15,106 nt of DNA from assembly GCA_002322865.1 (NCBI GenBank), contig DCOH01000023.1, positions 18,098 through 33,203 of the forward strand. The letters run 5' to 3'. A program made the position numbers and the translations under genes. Each line of letters opens with the position of its first letter. The first letter of the stretch is position 1. The stretch is from Sphingobacterium sp. UBA1575. Its GTDB lineage: Bacteria; Bacteroidota; Bacteroidia; Sphingobacteriales; Sphingobacteriaceae. A model generated the notes under the pieces. It ran no database searches and had not been told where the DNA came from. It saw nothing but the letters and a program-made list of their open reading frames with translations. Of the stretch, positions 1-8,173 are shown one piece after another.

Positions 1-1
1 A

Positions 2-58
2 TTTGATACTGTCTTAAGTCGACCGGAATATGAAGCCACTTTTGTTAATGAAGAATAA
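2..58 (+). CDS. C-terminal fragment of an unidentified protein (cut by window edge)
   Basis: Reading frame 2 is open from the window edge to a TAA at 56-58 and encodes 18 residues ending FVNEE. The composition looks protein-like (acidic end, no rare-codon clusters), and the frame is open over the whole visible stretch, so this is plausibly the tail of a + strand gene starting left of the window. Eighteen open codons can also occur by chance, and no family can be named from so little. The gene-free stretch after it fits the end of a transcription unit. Confidence 0.35.
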   Translation, partial: FDTVLSRPEYEATFVNEE

Positions 59-409
59 GTACATTATAACTTAAAAAAGTATTCAGACGTACAATGAACC
101 GAATTACAAATACATATTAAAATAATAGCAAGCAGCTATTTGAATTTCTTGATTTGTTTCTGTGTATGACATCCTTACCTTATGACTTTGAGAGATGTTT
201 AAAACCTGTAATTTTACTAGCAAAGTAAAGCAAAATGTCGAATTGTGGCGATAGTTGAGATTTCCATTATTATAAAAATATCCTTTTTGGAATTAATATA
301 AAAAAAACTTATAAAGTCTATATTCATTATCTCAGCAAAAAGGACTAAGGTTGACGGAATTACTATTATTCTATTTAAATAAAATCGAAACTTAATTTCA
401 GCTAATTGT
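59..409. other. gene-free AT-rich region upstream of the Fic gene
   Basis: I see no convincing coding frame on either strand; the longest ATG frames are about 20 codons. No tRNA, tandem repeat or clear riboswitch fold was recognised. It is closed by the terminator at 410-443, so a short untranslated transcript could lie here, but no promoter stands out that would prove it. Confidence 0.4.
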
Positions 410-443
410 GCGGAGAATTATTAAACTAATCTCCGCTTTTTTT
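410..443 (+). terminator. rho-independent terminator upstream of the Fic gene
   Basis: GCGGAGA (410-416) pairs with TCTCCGC (430-436) over 7 bp with a 13-nt loop, and is followed directly by seven T residues (437-443). The nearest + strand gene end is at 58, about 350 nt upstream. The hairpin therefore ends either a long 3' untranslated region, an unannotated small RNA, or acts as an attenuator 43 nt before the Fic start codon. Confidence 0.7.
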
Positions 444-486
444 GCGGTAAATAATACTTATATTTATTGGATATAATCCTTAGCTA

Positions 487-1581
487 ATGGCATTCTATTT
501 ACACGAACGACAAAATTGGACAGATTTTAAATGGGAAAATGATAAGATACTTTACCTATTAAGCGAAGTTCGGCATCTTCAAGGAAAGCTGATTGGAAGA
601 ATAGAGTTGTTAGGATTTGATTTAAAAGACGAAGCAAACTTAGAAACACTCATCCAAGATGTTGTTCAATCTTCAAAAATAGAGGGTGAGATTTTAAATC
701 CAGAACAAGTCCGCTCATCAATAGCAGTTCGATTAGGGTTGGAAAATTCAGGTTTATTAAAGTCTGATCGTGATGTAGAAGGAGTTGTAGAAATGATGTT
801 AGATGCTACGCAGAATTCAGATAAAACTATAAGCAGAGAAAGATTATTTGGCTGGCATGGTGCGTTATTTCCAATCGGAAGAAGTGGATTGTATAAAATT
901 GAAGTAGCTCAATGGAGAAAAGGAGATATGCAAGTTGTTTCTGGAGGTATGGGAAAAGAAGTTGTACACTTTGAAGCACCTAAAGCTGAACGGCTCGAAG
1001 AAGAAATGGAGAGATTTATCGGTTGGTTTAATACGGATTCTCTTATAGATCCAGTATTAAAAGCTGCTATCGTACATTTATGGTTTGTGACGATACACCC
1101 ATTTGATGATGGAAACGGACGGATTGCTCGTGCATTAACCGATATGCAATTATCAAAAGCGGATGGTGTCAATCAACGCTTTTATAGTATGTCTGCGCAA
1201 ATTAAACAGGAACGTAAGGAATATTATAGTATTCTAGAGAAAACGCAAAAAGGAGATTCGGATATTACCAATTGGGTAGTTTGGTTTTTAAACTGCCTCA
1301 AAGAAGCTATTATTGCTTCAAATACAATAATAGATAAAGTCGTTAGAAAACATCAATTTTGGATGCAAAACAATGTTAATATCAGTAATGACAGGCAACG
1401 AATGATGTTGAATAAATTAATGGATAATTTTGAAGGAAATCTGACTTCATCAAAATGGGCAAAGATGACAAAAGTATCCGCAGACACCGCATTACGAGAT
1501 ATTACAGATTTAGTGAATAAAGGTATGCTAATAAAGGCAGATTCGGGTGGAAGAAGTACCAATTATGAGCTAAATTGGTAG
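487..1581 (+). CDS. Fic family AMP-transferase with N-terminal inhibitory helix (DUF4172-Fic-winged helix)
   Basis: Fic enzymes transfer AMP, or another nucleotide moiety, from a nucleotide to a hydroxyl side chain of a target protein. The hallmark H-P-F-D-D-G-N-G-R-I-A-R lies at residues 204-215: H204 is the catalytic base, D208 the metal ligand, and N210, R212 and R215 bind phosphates. The N-terminal 90 residues resemble DUF4172, and S62-S-K-I-E66-G67 fits the inhibitory (S/T)xxxE(G/N) motif, whose Glu pairs with the second Arg of the Fic loop. This is therefore a self-inhibited class II type Fic. A flap (about 150-165) precedes the core, and the last 70 residues look like a winged helix. 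At 364 residues it has the usual length for this architecture. It stands alone, converging on the protease operon with 45 nt between. The start at 487 retains the conserved N-terminal YLHERQNWTDFKW segment. No antitoxin gene is adjacent. Target unknown. Confidence 0.93.
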   Translation: MAFYLHERQNWTDFKWENDKILYLLSEVRHLQGKLIGRIELLGFDLKDEANLETLIQDVVQSSKIEGEILNPEQVRSSIAVRLGLENSGLLKSDRDVEGVVEMMLDATQNSDKTISRERLFGWHGALFPIGRSGLYKIEVAQWRKGDMQVVSGGMGKEVVHFEAPKAERLEEEMERFIGWFNTDSLIDPVLKAAIVHLWFVTIHPFDDGNGRIARALTDMQLSKADGVNQRFYSMSAQIKQERKEYYSILEKTQKGDSDITNWVVWFLNCLKEAIIASNTIIDKVVRKHQFWMQNNVNISNDRQRMMLNKLMDNFEGNLTSSKWAKMTKVSADTALRDITDLVNKGMLIKADSGGRSTNYELNW

Positions 1582-1612
1582 TTTTTTACATTAAATTTAT
1601 AATATCCACTTA

Positions 1613-1635
1613 AAGTATAGCCATACTTATTTTTT
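1613..1635 (+). terminator. possible weak terminator after the Fic gene
   Basis: AAGTAT (1613-1618) pairs with ATACTT (1623-1628) around a 4-nt loop, followed by a run of six T at 1630-1635 on the + strand. The T run lies inside the last codons of the convergent caspase gene. The stem is short and AT-rich, so this is a weak call. Confidence 0.35.
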
Positions 1636-3783
1636 GATGAAAATAAAGTCCCCACCAATATGTCCAGCCATTTCCAAGGTACCATAACGAGGTTCGGTCT
1701 TTGTTTCGGTCATAACGGCTTCTAAAACATGATTAATAAACATTTTTTGAGCCATTAGATAGCTTTCCTTATTCTCACTCAGCGCCTTAATCAAATATTT
1801 CATAAAGACCGATTCATCAGGAACCTCCGTATCATTACCAGAAGTGATGGCAACTCGTGTAATCTTGTTTTCCATTTCCTTAATGGCTGCTGGAGCTTCC
1901 GATAAACCTCGGGTTTTGAAAACCGATCCAGAAAAACATGCATCGGTAATTAGGAGAATATGTCGGGATGGAATGTTGGATATCTCTTCCAAGACGGCCT
2001 TATTGGGCAACCAGGTGGACACATCAGCATATTTGGAATCACTCATCAACCAATATCCTTTTTTCTCCTGTTCCTTCCAAATGCCATGACCAGCATAGAA
2101 GATTAATAAATTGTCTTCTTCTTTCAGTGTCAACGTCAGTTCTTTCAATTGCCTTTGTATTTCATTAACGGTTGGATTGTAAAGGGGAATTATATTGTCC
2201 TCGGAAAAACCATAGTTGTTCTTTAACAGAATTTTAAGCTTAACAGCATCCATAATAGGATTGTTTAGTGAAGGGATGGAAGAATCTTTATAATTTTGAC
2301 TGGCAATCAGTAAGCAATAGTTTTTCCCACTGTTGGCAATCACAGGAACTAAATCATCTTCCTTTTGGGCTATATTTAATTCAAATTCCAGCTCTTTTGT
2401 CCCTAAGTTATTGGATTTATCTTTCGCTGTTATTATATATTTATTGATTCCTGACTTGGCGGGCATTTCTGCCCAAAAGTCTCCAGCATCAGTCAAATAA
2501 ACTTTCGTGCCATTTATGCTAACCTCTGATATTCCTGAAGGATCAATCGCTCTTCCTTTGATTAAAAGTTTATCACGCCCCGTTATCTTAAGTCCTCGCA
2601 CGGCTGGTTGAATAATCTGGATTTCAGGACCCAATTTATCTGTCGATTGTATACCAGCAACCTTACTTTCTAATTGAGCTAAACCCTGTATGGCTTTATC
2701 ATATTCAGGATCGTACATCAATGCTGTCTCATAGGCGGTCTTAGCTTTGTCATACTCTAGCATCCCAGTATAAGTTTCGCCTAAATCATTGAATAGAATC
2801 CAATTATCAATGAGCATATAATCCAAGGAGGTGCTTTTGTTTAAAAAAATCACTTCTTCCAATAATTCCAATGCCTTCTTATATTCTCCTTTTTTCTTGT
2901 AATAATTGGCTAATGCAAGTTTGCCATGAGACCAAGTTTTACCAAAATCAAGACCAAAGTTGTTTATTACCTTTTCATAGAATGCTGGAGTCAAGTCATT
3001 TCCCTGTTTACTATATATGGAAAACATTTTGGTTTCATATAACCCTTTCAAATGTGGTTCTTTGTTTAAATCCACATTTTTATATTTTTCAGCCAATTTA
3101 GTCGCATTTTCATAATCCTCAAGCTCTAAATAATCATTGAACTCAATGGTTTCCTTAAGGATCGGATGTTGCCCCATGGCGATACCTGAAAATAGCTCAT
3201 TAAAGGTTTCATTTACTTTAACCTTATCGTTTAAATAGGTATAATAGTTCAGCTTTAGGGACTGTAATTTCATGTGTTCCATATCCATACCGAATTTATT
3301 TTTCTTTTGCTCAAGTTGGATTTGGATAGATTTTTCTAACTTTTGAACGATATCTTTCTTATTCCCATAGCGTTTTAACAATCCAAATTGAAGCTCATAA
3401 AAGTAAATTGCTGCCCTATCTTTATCTACCTCTTGAAATAATTTCGAATGCCTATCATAGGAGTAATTACTATTTACCAATATCTTTTTATTTGGAAATG
3501 ATTCGACTTTTGACAGCAGGTAATCCATTATCTCCATGCCGGTTTTTATGTCTGGCAATTGAAAAACTTTCTCAATGTTGCCAAAAACTTCTACGACAGG
3601 ATAATTATCCAATGATTGATAAATCTTTGTTTTTGCAGTAGTTAAATCACCTTGCTCAATTGCTTCATTTACATTTTCCAAATACTTTAATGAAGCCAGA
3701 TATTCCTTATTTTGCGCTATGGATTCTTGACTCCAAATGAAGCAATTCAACAGGGTAATCACGATGAAGGTAATGTTTTTCAT
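1627..3783 (-). CDS. exported TPR / Ig-like / caspase-family cysteine protease (copy 1, last gene of operon)
   Basis: A caspase-fold (peptidase C14) protease of 718 residues, probably periplasmic. A signal peptide covers residues 1-23 and is cleaved at SIA|Q24. Helical repeats fill about 30-370, the clearest TPR pair being about 285-370. An Ig-like beta domain follows at about 385-470, then the protease domain at 485-718. The catalytic dyad is visible: H566 in YAGHG and C616 in TDACFSGS. The Asp two residues before Cys is the metacaspase pattern, which in that family goes with cleavage after Arg or Lys; that specificity is inferred here. The C-terminal 234 residues are about 74% identical, without gaps, to the paralogue at 5213-7360, while the repeat halves are much less alike. 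It starts 7 nt after the papain-family gene and so is co-transcribed. Partners and substrates are unknown. Confidence 0.92.
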   Translation of the reverse strand: MKNITFIVITLLNCFIWSQESIAQNKEYLASLKYLENVNEAIEQGDLTTAKTKIYQSLDNYPVVEVFGNIEKVFQLPDIKTGMEIMDYLLSKVESFPNKKILVNSNYSYDRHSKLFQEVDKDRAAIYFYELQFGLLKRYGNKKDIVQKLEKSIQIQLEQKKNKFGMDMEHMKLQSLKLNYYTYLNDKVKVNETFNELFSGIAMGQHPILKETIEFNDYLELEDYENATKLAEKYKNVDLNKEPHLKGLYETKMFSIYSKQGNDLTPAFYEKVINNFGLDFGKTWSHGKLALANYYKKKGEYKKALELLEEVIFLNKSTSLDYMLIDNWILFNDLGETYTGMLEYDKAKTAYETALMYDPEYDKAIQGLAQLESKVAGIQSTDKLGPEIQIIQPAVRGLKITGRDKLLIKGRAIDPSGISEVSINGTKVYLTDAGDFWAEMPAKSGINKYIITAKDKSNNLGTKELEFELNIAQKEDDLVPVIANSGKNYCLLIASQNYKDSSIPSLNNPIMDAVKLKILLKNNYGFSEDNIIPLYNPTVNEIQRQLKELTLTLKEEDNLLIFYAGHGIWKEQEKKGYWLMSDSKYADVSTWLPNKAVLEEISNIPSRHILLITDACFSGSVFKTRGLSEAPAAIKEMENKITRVAITSGNDTEVPDESVFMKYLIKALSENKESYLMAQKMFINHVLEAVMTETKTEPRYGTLEMAGHIGGDFIFIKK

Positions 3784-3790
3784 TTTTTGC

Positions 3791-5206
3791 TTATTTATGG
3801 TCCATTTTTATGATCAGGGATACAATGTCTTTTCCTTGACTCTTGCTTTGAAAGGCTACTTTCTCTTTCGAAAAATCAATATGCTTTGGATCTACTAATT
3901 TATTTTTAAGGGTTTGATAAATCTTTTCACTGAATGAACCCTGTTGTTTTTTTAAGTCTGCTAAAAACTGATTAAAATCCAAAGGACTTTTACAATATAG
4001 AATACATAATTCTTCCTTACCTGCCACCTCATCAAATTCAATGTAATGCTGTTCATCTGGAATGATAACTTCATTTTTGCTATCTGTTAATGCAGGGCTA
4101 ATGTTGTCGCTATGTGGAAACAGTTTACTGATTATTTGGCTATCATCTGCACTAAAAGCATACACAAATGCTGGTTGATTGTTCAGGATATGTATTCTAA
4201 ATCGATCCCCCGCATAGAATGGTTTTTTGGTTTGATAATAGGTTAGGGGAGATGTTTGATTGGCGCTCGTTACTTTCAATCCTCTTGTACTTTCTAATAG
4301 ATTCAATGGGACAGAGGATTGATCCGCCATCAGCAATTGGATTTCTCCCGATAAATCTACTTGATTGGGTTTGGCAATTGGAAGTTCAACAAGTTCAAAT
4401 GCATAATCGGTATACCGCGCTAAATCTTCATATTTGATCCAAATATAGCCTTGATTTCCCCATTGTACTCCCCAACTATTCTGGATTTCAAATGATCCGC
4501 CATATTTTTTGTCATCATAACCTACCACGCACATCGCATGGCCAGTTTTAACACTGCTAGGCTCTTCCGTTGGAACCCAAACCTCTTTTGCATGATCGAA
4601 GGAATTGGGTGTTTTCATCCCAAATACTACTGGTTTTCTTTCCGAAATTGATTTCTTGATGGAATGGATTTTTTGATTGGCATCAGCCGTTACGTCGAAT
4701 AGACGAACATAATCTGCAATTTTTTCTTGGGCAGCCTGTTGTAATTGGGCTTCAGTAATCGAAGGTATACAAGCCATAGGAACGGCTGTGTAAGGTAAGG
4801 CTCCTTTGGTTTTCATCAGTTCTAACGCATATACAAGGACCGAACCTCCGTTGCATGATTGATCGTCTGGTTTAAGCATCCGGAAAAGAAATGCTGGAGA
4901 ATAGGCTATTCTTGTGATCTCCTCTCTATTGGTCATTCCGGTATTTATAGCTTTTACAATGGTATGAGCGCAATAGGAGCTGGCCCAAGCTGTACAGGTT
5001 CCAAAAGCACCTTGGTTTTTGGGAAAAGGGGCAAATGCTTTTATACTTGCCTCTGATGGAACCTGCATGAGTGACCTCGTAAGTCCAGTTTTACGTGCAA
5101 CTTCCATGGTCGCCTCATCATTGAAATCCATACCCTTAAATTGTTGTCCAAAAGCTTGGCCTAATAAAATGAAGGTGAGGGTTAAACAAGAGATAATATG
5201 ACGCAT
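3791..5206 (-). CDS. exported papain-family (C1) cysteine protease with C-terminal DUF4384
   Basis: A papain-fold protease of 471 residues. The signal peptide (about 1-20) ends AFG|Q21. The catalytic set is complete: Q65 (oxyanion hole) and C71 in NQGAFGTCTAW, H223 in TGHAM, and N243 in IQNSWG, with the usual GYIWIKYED strand afterwards. Only about 40 residues lie between the signal peptide and the active-site segment, so there is no long inhibitory propeptide of the classical papain kind. Residues about 285-410 match DUF4384: a Y-x-x-GD-x-F/R-I core, a segment ending in LFPH, and a late E-E-L-C-I-L-Y strand. DUF4384 is often attached to caspase-like and kinase proteins, which agrees with the neighbours. 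The gene sits between two caspase paralogues with 6 and 7 nt gaps. It could be the activator or the target of the caspases; its substrate is unknown. Confidence 0.9.
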   Translation of the reverse strand: MRHIISCLTLTFILLGQAFGQQFKGMDFNDEATMEVARKTGLTRSLMQVPSEASIKAFAPFPKNQGAFGTCTAWASSYCAHTIVKAINTGMTNREEITRIAYSPAFLFRMLKPDDQSCNGGSVLVYALELMKTKGALPYTAVPMACIPSITEAQLQQAAQEKIADYVRLFDVTADANQKIHSIKKSISERKPVVFGMKTPNSFDHAKEVWVPTEEPSSVKTGHAMCVVGYDDKKYGGSFEIQNSWGVQWGNQGYIWIKYEDLARYTDYAFELVELPIAKPNQVDLSGEIQLLMADQSSVPLNLLESTRGLKVTSANQTSPLTYYQTKKPFYAGDRFRIHILNNQPAFVYAFSADDSQIISKLFPHSDNISPALTDSKNEVIIPDEQHYIEFDEVAGKEELCILYCKSPLDFNQFLADLKKQQGSFSEKIYQTLKNKLVDPKHIDFSKEKVAFQSKSQGKDIVSLIIKMDHK

Positions 5207-5212
5207 GTTGAT

Positions 5213-7360
5213 TTATTTTTTGTTGAATACAAAATCACCACCTACATGTCCTGCTAATTCCAAGGTTCCATATCGAGGTTCTGTTTTAGTTTCAGTAATC
5301 ACAGCCTCTAAAATGTGATTCACGAACATCTTCTGAGAGGGTAGGTATTTGTCTTTGTTTTCCGATAATGCTTTTAATAAGTACTTCATAAATACCGATT
5401 CATCGGGTACTTCTGTATCATTTCCAGAAGTGATGGCTACACGAGTAATCTTGTTTTCCATTTCCTGGGCAACTTCCGAGCTTGTATTTATGCCGCGTGT
5501 TTTAAAGACCGAACCTGAAAAGCAGGCATCAGTAATCAATAAGGTGTGCCGAGATTGGATTTTTGCAATTTCATCCAAAATAACCCTATTCGGAAGCCAA
5601 GTATTCTTATCTGCTAATTTAGAATCGGTCATTAACCAATATCCCTTTTTCTCTTGTTCCACCCAAAGCCCGTGTCCAGCATAGAAAATCAATAAATTGT
5701 CCTCAGGCAGAAGTAATCCGTTCAATTCCATTAACATCTTCTTGATGTCTGACCCCGAAGGGTTAAAGAGTTGTACGATGTTCTCTTCCAGGTAATTATA
5801 ATCTTTTTTCAATAAAACCTTTAATTTGACGGCATCTGCAATGGGATTATTTAAAGAGGGGATGCTGCTGTCATCGTAATTCTGTGAGGCAATGAGTAAA
5901 CAGTAATTTTTTCCTGATTTCACAGGTACAATTGCATTCTCCGCCTTACCAGAGGCTTGAATCTTACTAACTTCAAATTGCATTTCGCCAACGTTTCCAG
6001 CTAAATCCATTGCCCTAATCGTCACTTTTGCATCTCCTTCTGCCAAGGGAATTTCTCCCCAGAAATCACCATTATTTTGTGAATAAATAACTTGATTATT
6101 CACCCGTACTTCCTTTAATCCAGATACATCCTTGGCAATTCCTTTTACAAATAAGGTGGTTTTACTACTTGTAATTTTCAGCCCGCGTTGAATACTTGGT
6201 TCTAACAATTGAATATTGGGAGCTTCTTTATCTATTTTTATCTCTTGAGCCATGGCAACCTCCAATTGCGTTAAACCTTCAACTGCGGGTTCATAATTCG
6301 GGTTATAGAGTAAACTCAGCTCATAATCGCTTTTTGCCTTATTATAATCTTTCAAAGCTGCATAAGCCAACGCTCTACCTGTATAATATCGATATTTGCG
6401 GGTATAATAGGCGCCAAAGAATCCAGGTTTGTAGGTGGCTGCTTTATTAAAGCTCGTCAAGGCTTCTTCTTTTTTTCCTTCTTTTAGAAAAATGAGACCT
6501 TCCCAATAATTTATATCCGGAATCTTGCGGGTAATAAATACATGCTTTAGCATTTGTTCCAAATATTTTCTTGCTTCAACACTATTACCCTTTTCAACAT
6601 TTATAAGTAATAGCAAAATTCTAGAATTGTATTTAGCATAAATATTGGACTCTTTGTCCTGCTCTAGCTTTAATGCCATTCGTTCTGCGATATCTAATTT
6701 CCCTTCAGCAAAAGCCAGTTGAGCGTCCAATTCCTGCGAATGCGTGAGGAGATGTTTTGGAATTTTTTCTCCAGAAGCTTGTTTATGTTTAATACTATCA
6801 ATGACACGTTTAACGAGATCCAAATCACTTACATCAAAAGCATAAGAAGCTAAATTCGCATATTCTTCTATAGTTAACTTCCTATATTTTTCCAATGCTA
6901 TGTAATCATTAACAGCTTGTTGCAAGTCTCCAACCTCGGAATTTAACCTAGCTCGTTCTTTCAGCATGTTCGCCTTGTATTCATTTATAGGAGAATATTC
7001 ATAATTTCCACTTTTATTGTACAAGTAGAGTGTCTGATCATACTTATCTAACACTGTAAATAGATAATCCACGACTTTATTTCCTCCCTTTATATCCTGA
7101 TTGTTAATCTTACGGGTCATAAGGTTACCATTCACCAAATTGATGTTAACAGGATAGATGTTTAACGCTTCCCGATAGAGGGAATCGGCTTCGCCTAATT
7201 TTCCACTATCATATAAATCATTGGATTTATGAATTAATTTATAAGCTTCTTTTAGCTTTCTATTGTCATCCTTCAACTTCTCCTTATCCTGAGCATGAGC
7301 AGAGAAAATGAGGCATATGAGGAGGCTGACTAAGATTGGTGTAAATGGCCTTGTTTTCAT
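5213..7360 (-). CDS. exported TPR / Ig-like / caspase-family cysteine protease (copy 2, third gene of operon)
   Basis: Paralogue of the protease at 1627-3783, with the same layout in 715 residues. The signal peptide ends AHA|Q24. Helical TPR-like repeats run about 30-370, with clear units near 35-70 and 290-368. An Ig-like domain lies at about 379-466 and the caspase fold at 482-715. H563 in YAGHG and C613 in TDACFSGS form the dyad. A block of 29 residues after the Cys loop, beginning EMENK and ending FMKYL, is identical in both copies; in metacaspases the matching region helps form the S1 pocket, so both copies probably share cleavage preference (inference). The N-terminal halves differ, suggesting different partners. 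It lies 9 nt after the FecR-like gene and 6 nt before the papain-family gene. Confidence 0.92.
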   Translation of the reverse strand: MKTRPFTPILVSLLICLIFSAHAQDKEKLKDDNRKLKEAYKLIHKSNDLYDSGKLGEADSLYREALNIYPVNINLVNGNLMTRKINNQDIKGGNKVVDYLFTVLDKYDQTLYLYNKSGNYEYSPINEYKANMLKERARLNSEVGDLQQAVNDYIALEKYRKLTIEEYANLASYAFDVSDLDLVKRVIDSIKHKQASGEKIPKHLLTHSQELDAQLAFAEGKLDIAERMALKLEQDKESNIYAKYNSRILLLLINVEKGNSVEARKYLEQMLKHVFITRKIPDINYWEGLIFLKEGKKEEALTSFNKAATYKPGFFGAYYTRKYRYYTGRALAYAALKDYNKAKSDYELSLLYNPNYEPAVEGLTQLEVAMAQEIKIDKEAPNIQLLEPSIQRGLKITSSKTTLFVKGIAKDVSGLKEVRVNNQVIYSQNNGDFWGEIPLAEGDAKVTIRAMDLAGNVGEMQFEVSKIQASGKAENAIVPVKSGKNYCLLIASQNYDDSSIPSLNNPIADAVKLKVLLKKDYNYLEENIVQLFNPSGSDIKKMLMELNGLLLPEDNLLIFYAGHGLWVEQEKKGYWLMTDSKLADKNTWLPNRVILDEIAKIQSRHTLLITDACFSGSVFKTRGINTSSEVAQEMENKITRVAITSGNDTEVPDESVFMKYLLKALSENKDKYLPSQKMFVNHILEAVITETKTEPRYGTLELAGHVGGDFVFNKK

Positions 7361-7369
7361 GAATTGATA

Positions 7370-8173
7370 TTATTTGATCTGGTTGGAAAGATTTATGTAA
7401 TTACTTAAAATGCTTTCATCTATTTTTCCAATGCTTTCGTAAAAATGATCGGTTAAAGCTGTTTTTAATGCTTTTTCATCTTTAGGGTATAGGGTTTTGA
7501 ACAGTTTAATCTGCGTCTTAAGTTCATCTGCAGTCATAAACACTGGGATAAAACTGCTAAGCTTTCTCGAACTAGGTTTGCCATTTACTGTGGTTGCAAA
7601 GCAAAGGTCAACTGTTTCTCCCGGTGCTAATACTTTTGTGTTTTCTGCTGTAAAGAAAATGGATTGATCCTTTTTCTGCAATCGCTCTAATGTCTGATCA
7701 TTGCCATGATTAATTTGAAGAAAAAAGATATTATTTCCTGATAGCGGGTAATTGTTACTTATTAGTATGGGTTGGTCAAGTATTAGTACGATGCGATTAG
7801 CAGTTTGATTCGATGAAAAATAGGTTACGGGGTTATTTCCATCGGTATGGATGGAACGACTACTTAACTTATAGGTACCACTTAAGGGAATCAATTTATT
7901 TTTCAGAACAGCAATTAACTCACCCGATACTGAAGTCTTGTTGTCTTTCCCCATGCTGATTTCATAGCGACCTTTCTCTGAACTTATGCAGGTAACCTTC
8001 GCCGATTGATCTGAAAAATATAATTTGTCCTCAGGTTTTAAAGCATCTCCAACTTTAAGGTCTTTTTTGCTACTATTCTGCACTTTCCCTTTGATGAACG
8101 TTACATAATAGGTTTGTGCAGTTGCCATTTGAAGTCCAAACCAAAAGCATAAGAAAGTAACTAATATTTTCAT
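7370..8173 (-). CDS. small exported protein with FecR-like N-terminus (second gene of operon)
   Basis: Function not recognised with certainty. It has 267 residues, with a signal peptide ending ATA|Q20. The mature start (about 21-90) has the shape of a FecR-like beta domain: a V-x-F-I-K-G-K-V strand, then K-D-L-K-V-G-D-x-L, then a D-K-L-Y-F segment and a strand followed by G-R-Y-E-I. This pattern of 'level set to a threshold' strands is common in exported FecR-like proteins. The middle (about 100-200) is beta-rich with no recognisable catalytic motif, and the last 55 residues are helical. It overlaps the CHASE2 gene by 4 nt (ATGA), so translation is probably coupled and the two products may act as a pair. 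A ligand-binding or adaptor role between sensor and proteases is inference. There are no lipobox or membrane helices after the signal peptide. Confidence 0.8.
   Translation of the reverse strand: MKILVTFLCFWFGLQMATAQTYYVTFIKGKVQNSSKKDLKVGDALKPEDKLYFSDQSAKVTCISSEKGRYEISMGKDNKTSVSGELIAVLKNKLIPLSGTYKLSSRSIHTDGNNPVTYFSSNQTANRIVLILDQPILISNNYPLSGNNIFFLQINHGNDQTLERLQKKDQSIFFTAENTKVLAPGETVDLCFATTVNGKPSSRKLSSFIPVFMTADELKTQIKLFKTLYPKDEKALKTALTDHFYESIGKIDESILSNYINLSNQIK

Noticed and set aside
487..1581. Fic gene as half of a toxin-antitoxin pair
   Set aside because: No small antitoxin gene is adjacent and the inhibitory motif lies within the same protein.
1844..2168. Plus-strand frames inside the caspase genes, including those near 2871, 3408 and 5349
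   Set aside because: They are antisense shadows of conserved protease-coding sequence on the other strand.
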